Source: Ulota crispa
Lineage: Eukaryota; Streptophyta; Bryopsida; Orthotrichales; Orthotrichaceae
Direction of reading: 5' to 3'
Length of the DNA stretch: 64,000 nt
Assembly: GCA_963920765.1 (NCBI GenBank)
Contig: OY987244.1
Span: 29,864,358-29,928,357, forward strand
A program made the position numbers and the translations under genes. The notes beneath the pieces were generated by a model, which saw only the letters and a program-made list of their open reading frames with translations, made no database searches and was not told the origin of the DNA. Shown here in pieces: positions 58,267 to 64,000 of this stretch; position 1 is the stretch's first letter, and each line of letters starts with the position of its first letter.

Positions 58267-61249
58267 TTTGTGGGGTCAAGGTGGAAAATCTGACCTTTTT
58301 CACCCATTAAAAAATGTAAAAATTTAGAATATAAAAGTTTCAAATATTTACTACCTATAATTTGATTTTGAGGGTTTTGAATTCACATATGGATTCAAAG
58401 ACCTTGATTTAGTCTGGAACAAATTGAATTGACCAACTTCAACAAGAGGGAATAAATTGTTACTTTTACTCTTGTTTGAAAAATAAGTTGAGATTCTTCA
58501 CCTTGGTCTCATAAAATGGCATGCCATCTAACTGGAGTTGTACAAATGGAAAAGCTTTTAGTAATTTTTGGTGGCACTGTCAAACAAATTCTAAAATAGT
58601 ATTCACAATTTCTAGCTTGTGTATGGATGCACTATATTAATTGTGTTTTAGCATCAAGTTTTGAGATTGGTCTACTATATATTTTAAAAAAAGTCGAGTT
58701 GCCAAACAAGTTTCATGTAGGTGAGTTGTGTGTAAATGTTCATCGATCCAAATGACGTGTATGGACCGTTAAAGGGTTAGCAAGGATGATATGTGTGACT
58801 CATGTTGTTGTATTATATATTTTGGCTAATAACCTCACATTAATTTACTGCCTAACGCATCGCCATCAATAATGTTACATCTTTTTGTTGCAACCCCCTT
58901 GTACTTGCTTCTCAACTTTCAAGACTGTCAAATGTTGAGATTCTGGTACGGTAATTTTTACCTCGGTCTACTATTTTGGACAGCTTTCCACTATTTGGTG
59001 AATATTGCCCAATAATTAAATCAACGACGCATAGTATTTTGCTTTTGTGGTTTTACTCTATCTCTTGCACCACTATGACAATTGTAGGAAACAAAATTTT
59101 GGAAAACCAAAAGCTTGTAGATGGCTATATTTAGTGTCTTCAGAACTTTGTTCCAATGGAGATGCTTGCAAGGCATCTCTCATTGCACTGTACAGTACAT
59201 GGTAAACATGCCTGGCATATTAAATCTCAAATTTTAATCGGTAATAAAATATGAAATTATTGTTATTTGAAGGACATTGGAGACTTTGTTGTGAAAATAC
59301 AGAAAAAGTTGGGTTTGGATATTGGATGATTTAATTACATTCCATCAGGTGTTAGCTAATTCCCAAAAAAAAATGAGGCCAAAGAGACTACACAATTTTT
59401 GTACTTTGTTACACTTTTGGCTCAATTTTCTTCTTTTGTGCTTGATTTGGAGAGCCCTCTAATTTTTTTGGAAAGTAGCTCACTTGTGATGGAATTTATT
59501 TAAATCAACTAAATACTCAAACCCAAATTTTCTTAAATATTTGCAATAAGTCTTTAATGCCCTTCAAAGTATAGTATTTTCAAATTATATTTTGTTGAAA
59601 AGATGATATTTAATATGCCGGACCTAATTATAGGGTGCATTAAAGATGCCTTTTCAATTAGTGTTTTCAAATGTGGGTAGCTTTAGTTTAAATTATACCA
59701 ATATTTCTTACAAGTACCAAAAGAATGTGAGTATCACAATGTTAAATTATTTGTTTTTAGTGTATTTAGCAATGTCTTCAACCTACTCGAGCTACTTTAG
59801 AAAATGCCACTTGGAATCAATGTTTGCAACCCGGGGTCATGTGAAAGAAGTTAAAGAGTGTAATTACACTAGGAGATGAGGCTATTTTGAAGCTTGTACC
59901 ACCTCCAATGTTAGAGTCTCATTGATTGACCCTCTAAACAAGGCCCTTACACTACAAGTTGAGGCCAGATTTTCAATACTTGTTTAATAATTTAAATGCA
60001 GAACCCCTACAGTTCCAACTCCAAAAAGCAAGTTCCTCAAAAATTGAAAAAAATCTTGGCTTGCAAGGACGTTGTTGTGTTTAATTGAAATACAATTATT
60101 TGAGTAAAAGTTCTTCTTTTAAAATAGTCAACACAATAGGATGGAATAAAAAAATTAATCCGCTCCACTAATGGCCTAAACTTTTTGGCCTTATTGCCAT
60201 TACATTTTAGCAATTGGCTTCCATACTTTATCACAATGGGTGTTGGATGTTGTTCGTGAGGCCATTTGAATTGAAAATTTGGTTGAAATGTGTTTAAGCT
60301 TTTTATTCCAAGAGAAAGTGATTTTTGGATCAATGCCATTTGAGATATTTATATAGATGTAAGAGAATGTGCATAATGGCATGTTGTGCTAGGTCAACCT
60401 TAACATATTTTTTGGCTTCAAGACTTGCACCATTGCACCTCTGGCTCAAGCACCAAGTTGTCATGCTCTAGGCATATTAGAAAAGAGTTTGAAGATGAGA
60501 GTTTTGTTGTACAAAAGACTTCTCCGAATCTCCTTTGCAAAGTCTAAGCTTAAAATCATAATTAAAGAGGATGAAGATTGCGCACTTATGACCTTCCTAA
60601 CAAAAATCAAGGAAATTAAACATTCAAAGAAACACTTAAAAGCTCCAAGCACACTGTGACACAGTGGAATGAGGCTTTGGATACGCCCACCCACTTAGGC
60701 CAAGGTCCTTTTAAACCTCAAAGAGCACTTTTTTTGGACTTGCCATACAAGTATTTGAAGGCCAGGTACAATGATCCAAATACAAGGGCAAGCCTAAACA
60801 AGTTTCCCAATAAATGACAAATGGGAATTTGTCAGGGAATGAGTTAGTATTCATTTTTAGAATGTTAGATCACAAAGAACTAAATCACGAACTTAGAAAT
60901 TTTACCAATAGAGTCTTCAACCTTTATAGCTTTCATATTTGCCATTAAATTGTCTTTCTTGAAAATTTCTTAGGTTTAAAAAGACATTATTTATATGTGT
61001 AAGTAAAAATTGGATATTTTCTTCACATACAACACACGTATTAGGAAAATTTTCCTACTGATTGACTAACCTACCTTGATGTTTGTGGGATAAGATCTTA
61101 GAAGTTAAAATTACTCAAGGTTTTGGAACTTGGAATCACACAAGATTCGAAAGGGGAAAAATACAGAAATCTTGCACTTGAATTCCAATTGTCTTACACC
61201 CCACCCCCGAATGGTGAATTTGGCCGCCATAATACAACTCCTAGGCCAA
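58267..61249. other. Intergenic, no recognised gene
   Basis: AT-rich. 58375-58510 resembles a half foldback arm (GACCTTGATTTAGTCTGGAAC), and an orphan TTAA-family-like end GTATGGACCGTTAAAGGG lies near 58773. Open frames at 59646 and 60037-60339 show no homology. No RNA gene seen. Confidence 0.4.
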
Positions 61250-61258
61250 TTACAACAA

Positions 61259-61680
61259 GGGAATTGATATATGTACCACCTCCTTTTTACTATTCTACCT
61301 CACTTACTATACATGGCCAATATTTACAATATTAAAGTAGGTGTAGATCATAGGGCAAAACATCACTAATTTGAAAATACAACTTGACATAAGAGTTGCA
61401 GTTTTAATCTTTTTTTCAACTGTGGATCTTGCTTATAGTATCAATTCAAAAATAAATAAATAAAACTAAGCATGATTTAGATTTTTTAATTGATACTATG
61501 AACCAGATTTAGAACTGAAAAAAACAAAATTAAAATTGCAATTTTTATATCAAGTTTTATTTTCAAATTAGTGATGTTTTCATGTGATCCACACCTATTT
61601 AATTTAAAATTTGTAAATATTGACCACATATAGTAGATGTGGTAGAATAGTTGACAAGTATGGTACATATATCAATTCCC
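61259..61680. mobile_element. Mutator-like MITE, uninterrupted copy
   Basis: 422 bp. Left GGGAATTGATATATGTACCA, right TGGTACATATATCAATTCCC, perfect inverted repeats of 20 bp. The same family as 12425-13126, without the nested element. Flanks share only AACAA, so the target duplication is eroded or offset. Confidence 0.8.
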
Positions 61681-61689
61681 TAACAAGTT

Positions 61690-62018
61690 ACAACAGTTGT
61701 CTTGTAAGTGAGTGTGGAAAATAAATATATGTCTTCTTCCTTCAAAATTTTGCTACAAGCTTATGTATGACCACAACTTTTGTTTCAAATTAGTAATATT
61801 GAGTAATAAAGAAAGAAACGTCATATTCATTAATTTGGGAAAAATGGTACATTTTGGGACTTTTAGATTTTGATTTGAAAGTTTTAGGGGGGCTCCTAAA
61901 ACCGAGCTCAGCATTTTTTTTTGTACATGTGTCCTCACCTGAGAGGAGGAATTTGCGAGGGAAAAAATCTTAGTGGCTCAAACTAAATTTGGTACCTTTG
62001 AATCTGGTTTAAGGTAAC
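61690..62018. other. Intergenic spacer, nothing recognised
   Basis: AT-rich spacer between two MITEs; no gene or repeat identified. Confidence 0.4.
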
Positions 62019-62214
62019 CATAACATTGTTAACCGGCTGGTATTCCTCCCCCTCAGGTGGAGGCATATTCCCCCCTCAATACCTGGGGGAGAAACTTTAG
62101 TTCAAGACAAACCAGTTAATTGGCTCAGGTGGGGACCTTGTGGTTCAGATTCGCTGGAGATCCCCATATTGGGGGAGCAAAAGGGAACCCCAAGTGAAGG
62201 TTAACAATGTTATG
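62019..62214. mobile_element. Family B MITE, uninterrupted copy
   Basis: 196 bp. Ends CATAACATTGTTAAC and GTTAACAATGTTATG, perfect 15-bp inverted repeats. AAC flanks both sides (62016-62018, 62215-62217), possibly a 3-bp duplication. Read from the right it gives a single TTAA followed by CCTTCACTTGGGG, the second empty-site reference. Confidence 0.85.
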
Positions 62215-63881
62215 AACTTTTGGGTTTAAGGTGGATTACAAAGTGGGACACTAATTTTTCCCAAATTAACGAATATGGTGTTAAGAGTAATCTCCAATTC
62301 GTGTCCAACTAGGAATGCATTTACATATTAGTAAGAAAATAAGATCCTGAGTAATTTCTAAAGAAGGAGCGGGCAAGTGGGAAAGAAACTGAAATGGACT
62401 GGGAGATTCAAACGGAAAGAAAGGGCGGGGCCAGATGAAAGCGACTTCAGGTGGACAAGAAACGGCGGGGGCGGTACTCGACTTCTTGTGGAAGGAAGGA
62501 AGAGTCTGGAACGACGACGAAGAACGACGGGGGAGCAAGTAACTTAGCTGGCAGGCGAGGCGAGGCGATGGCGGACAGTGTGGACGCGGGACGGGACGCG
62601 GGAGTTGCTGATTCCACACGGCCTGGCCTGGACGCTGCTGGCTGCGCTGAAGCCGATTGAAGCCTGGGAACTCGGAAGGAAGGGCTCGGAAGGGAAGGGC
62701 ATGAGCCATGATGGCGAGAAGCGCGGCCCAGTGGTGACGGCACCGCAGGAAAGGCCGCTCTTAACTGCAGTCCTACACATGTCCGACTCGATCCTCCTCC
62801 GCTTTTCCGCTGTGGCTGTCTTGCACCTCTCGCCTCCCTTCTCGCGGTGGCCTAGCCTGCCTAATCTTAGCTTTAGCTATGCAGCTCGCCGCTGGCCCCG
62901 TCGTCTGCCGCCATCGGGGCAGCTCCGTCTTGCCGAGCGTAGGATCAGCTTGCTGCAGATTATTACTCCCGAGATCGCTCTCCTGAAGAAGCTGCTAATT
63001 TCGAATCTCTAACCCTCTGCTGTGGCTTTTCCTTTTCGGTTCCTCGGCCTCGGACACATTTGCTGGTTCCGTGCAACATTTGTAGCCGCCGGGCGCTGGC
63101 TCGCTCGCCAGGAGTCTCGAGGTTGCGCCATGAGAGTAGGCGCAAGAGTAGTGTCGGTACGGATTAGGGAGTTCGCAAACTTTTGCAGCTGTTCCCGAGG
63201 TTGAATTTCGGTTTTTCTGTCACGAGGTCGAGTGTGCGCCGTTTTTTTTGGCTATTTGTCATGAGGTGGCACAGAGAAGCTTGACGGTAGTTTGGTGATG
63301 AGAATCTTTCCGTCGCGTGCTTTTCATTTTCGCTACCGTCATGAAGTGGCGGACAATCTTGATTTTAGTTTGACGAAGAAGGATGCTCTGGTAGCAGATC
63401 TCGCTCCTCGATATAGCAGTTTCTTGAGTAGCAGACCTGTGTTCTTGAATCCTTAGTTAGCAGTGAGTGTCAAGCAGCGGCTGGATTCGGGAGCACAGAT
63501 TTTGTGGATCCTATTAAGCGTACTGCTCTCTTTTTATTATAATTTCTCCCGTTTGCAGGATAAACTAACTGGACAAACTTTCCTCGCCGTGTTTTAAACG
63601 CGTAGAGATTATTGGACTGTTTTGGTTCAAGATAGTTTTAAACTCCAGCTTTAGCCCTTGCCAACTGGTAGTTGAAGGAAGGGCGCTGGCCTTCTTTTTA
63701 CAAGTCTACGTAAAGTGCTCTTTCCGTGCTGTTAAGTCGTGTCTCGGTGGTGACAACTTTTAAGCTTGTCGGTTATCGAACGGTGACAAAAAATGTGTAC
63801 AGTCGCATTCAAGGATTCAGTATCTTAGGAATGACTGCATTCTTTTGCAGCCATTTGAACTCTGCTTGAAGTTCTGTTAGG
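62215..63881 (+). promoter_or_regulatory. GC-rich promoter and leader of a downstream gene
   Basis: From about 62370 the sequence is sharply more GC-rich and non-repetitive. Overlapping long frames occur on both strands (for example 62281-62709 minus, 62578-63012 plus), as expected by chance in GC-rich DNA. Good acceptors at TTTGCAG (ending 63559) and TTTTGCAG (ending 63850) suggest introns in the leader before the ATG at 63882. Inferred from composition and position. Confidence 0.4.
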
Positions 63882-63912
63882 ATGAGTGGACCTTCAAGGA
63901 ATTCCCCGCCAG
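63882..63912 (+). CDS. Probable first coding exon of a gene running off the right edge
   Basis: The ATG at 63882 has A at -3 and follows a leader-like region with a nearby 3' splice site. The frame reads MSGPSRNSPP and reaches a good donor (CCAG|GTATTA) at 63912-63913, leaving phase 1. If the donor is not used the frame continues to a TAG at 63960-63962, giving only 26 residues, so splicing is more likely. The product cannot be identified from ten residues. Confidence 0.4.
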
Positions 63913-64000
63913 GTATTAACTTTGGAACTCCTAACAGTTTCGGAATTCAAAATTTATTGTAGTGACTCAAATGTAGAAGAATGTTGAGTAACTGAAATTA

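Noticed and set aside
59646..60339. Possible genes at 59646-59879 (+) and 60037-60339 (-)
   Set aside because: AT-rich frames with no homology, no splice context and no promoter-like sequence.
62281..63012. Long overlapping frames on both strands (142 and 144 residues)
   Set aside because: Both lack ATG starts or homology, are Arg/Pro/Ser-rich, and lie antiparallel in a GC-rich leader-like region, as expected by chance.

Overview
This window looks like nuclear DNA from a land plant with a large, repeat-rich genome. It is AT-rich, its genes have many GT-AG introns (18 in one gene), and non-coding DNA is packed with short inverted-repeat transposons. The beta-galactosidase has the plant architecture (GH35 plus C-terminal lectin domain) but differs from angiosperm enzymes at usually fixed positions, so a seedless plant (lycophyte, fern or bryophyte) is possible. 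I cannot fix the species.

Four loci can be supported. (1) About 790-2320, +: the 3' part of an unrecognised gene with an alternating Gln/Ala tract; it may begin left of the window. (2) 14782-32769, +: a complete 19-exon beta-galactosidase whose exons join in phase to 843 residues, with signal peptide, catalytic Glu pair and SUEL-type lectin domain. (3) 34426-38837, -: a complete 5-exon 8-oxoguanine DNA glycosylase (OGG1), 436 residues, with helix-hairpin-helix, catalytic Lys and Asp. (4) 63882 onward, +: the probable first coding exon of another gene behind a GC-rich leader. Genes 2 and 3 are convergent with about 1.66 kb between them. The genes look functionally unrelated (cell-wall glycan trimming, DNA repair, two unknowns).

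The rest (about 2.3-13.1 kb, 39-62 kb and many introns) is a mosaic of non-autonomous inverted-repeat elements. The most striking is a set of about a dozen elements (237-1670 bp) whose ends read CCCCT...AGGGG and that sit in TTAA on both sides. At 39488-40075 one is inserted in another element whose uninterrupted relatives at 58077 and 62019 have a single TTAA, which shows that TTAA is duplicated on insertion. That is the signature of piggyBac (or Sola3) transposons. Other families: AGGTAG-ended elements in TA sites, a classical Stowaway element in OGG1 intron 1, a TAA-flanked Tourist-like element, and Mutator-like elements with 9-bp duplications. Several are nested, so relative insertion order can be read. 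No transposase, rRNA, tRNA, CRISPR or viral gene was recognised.
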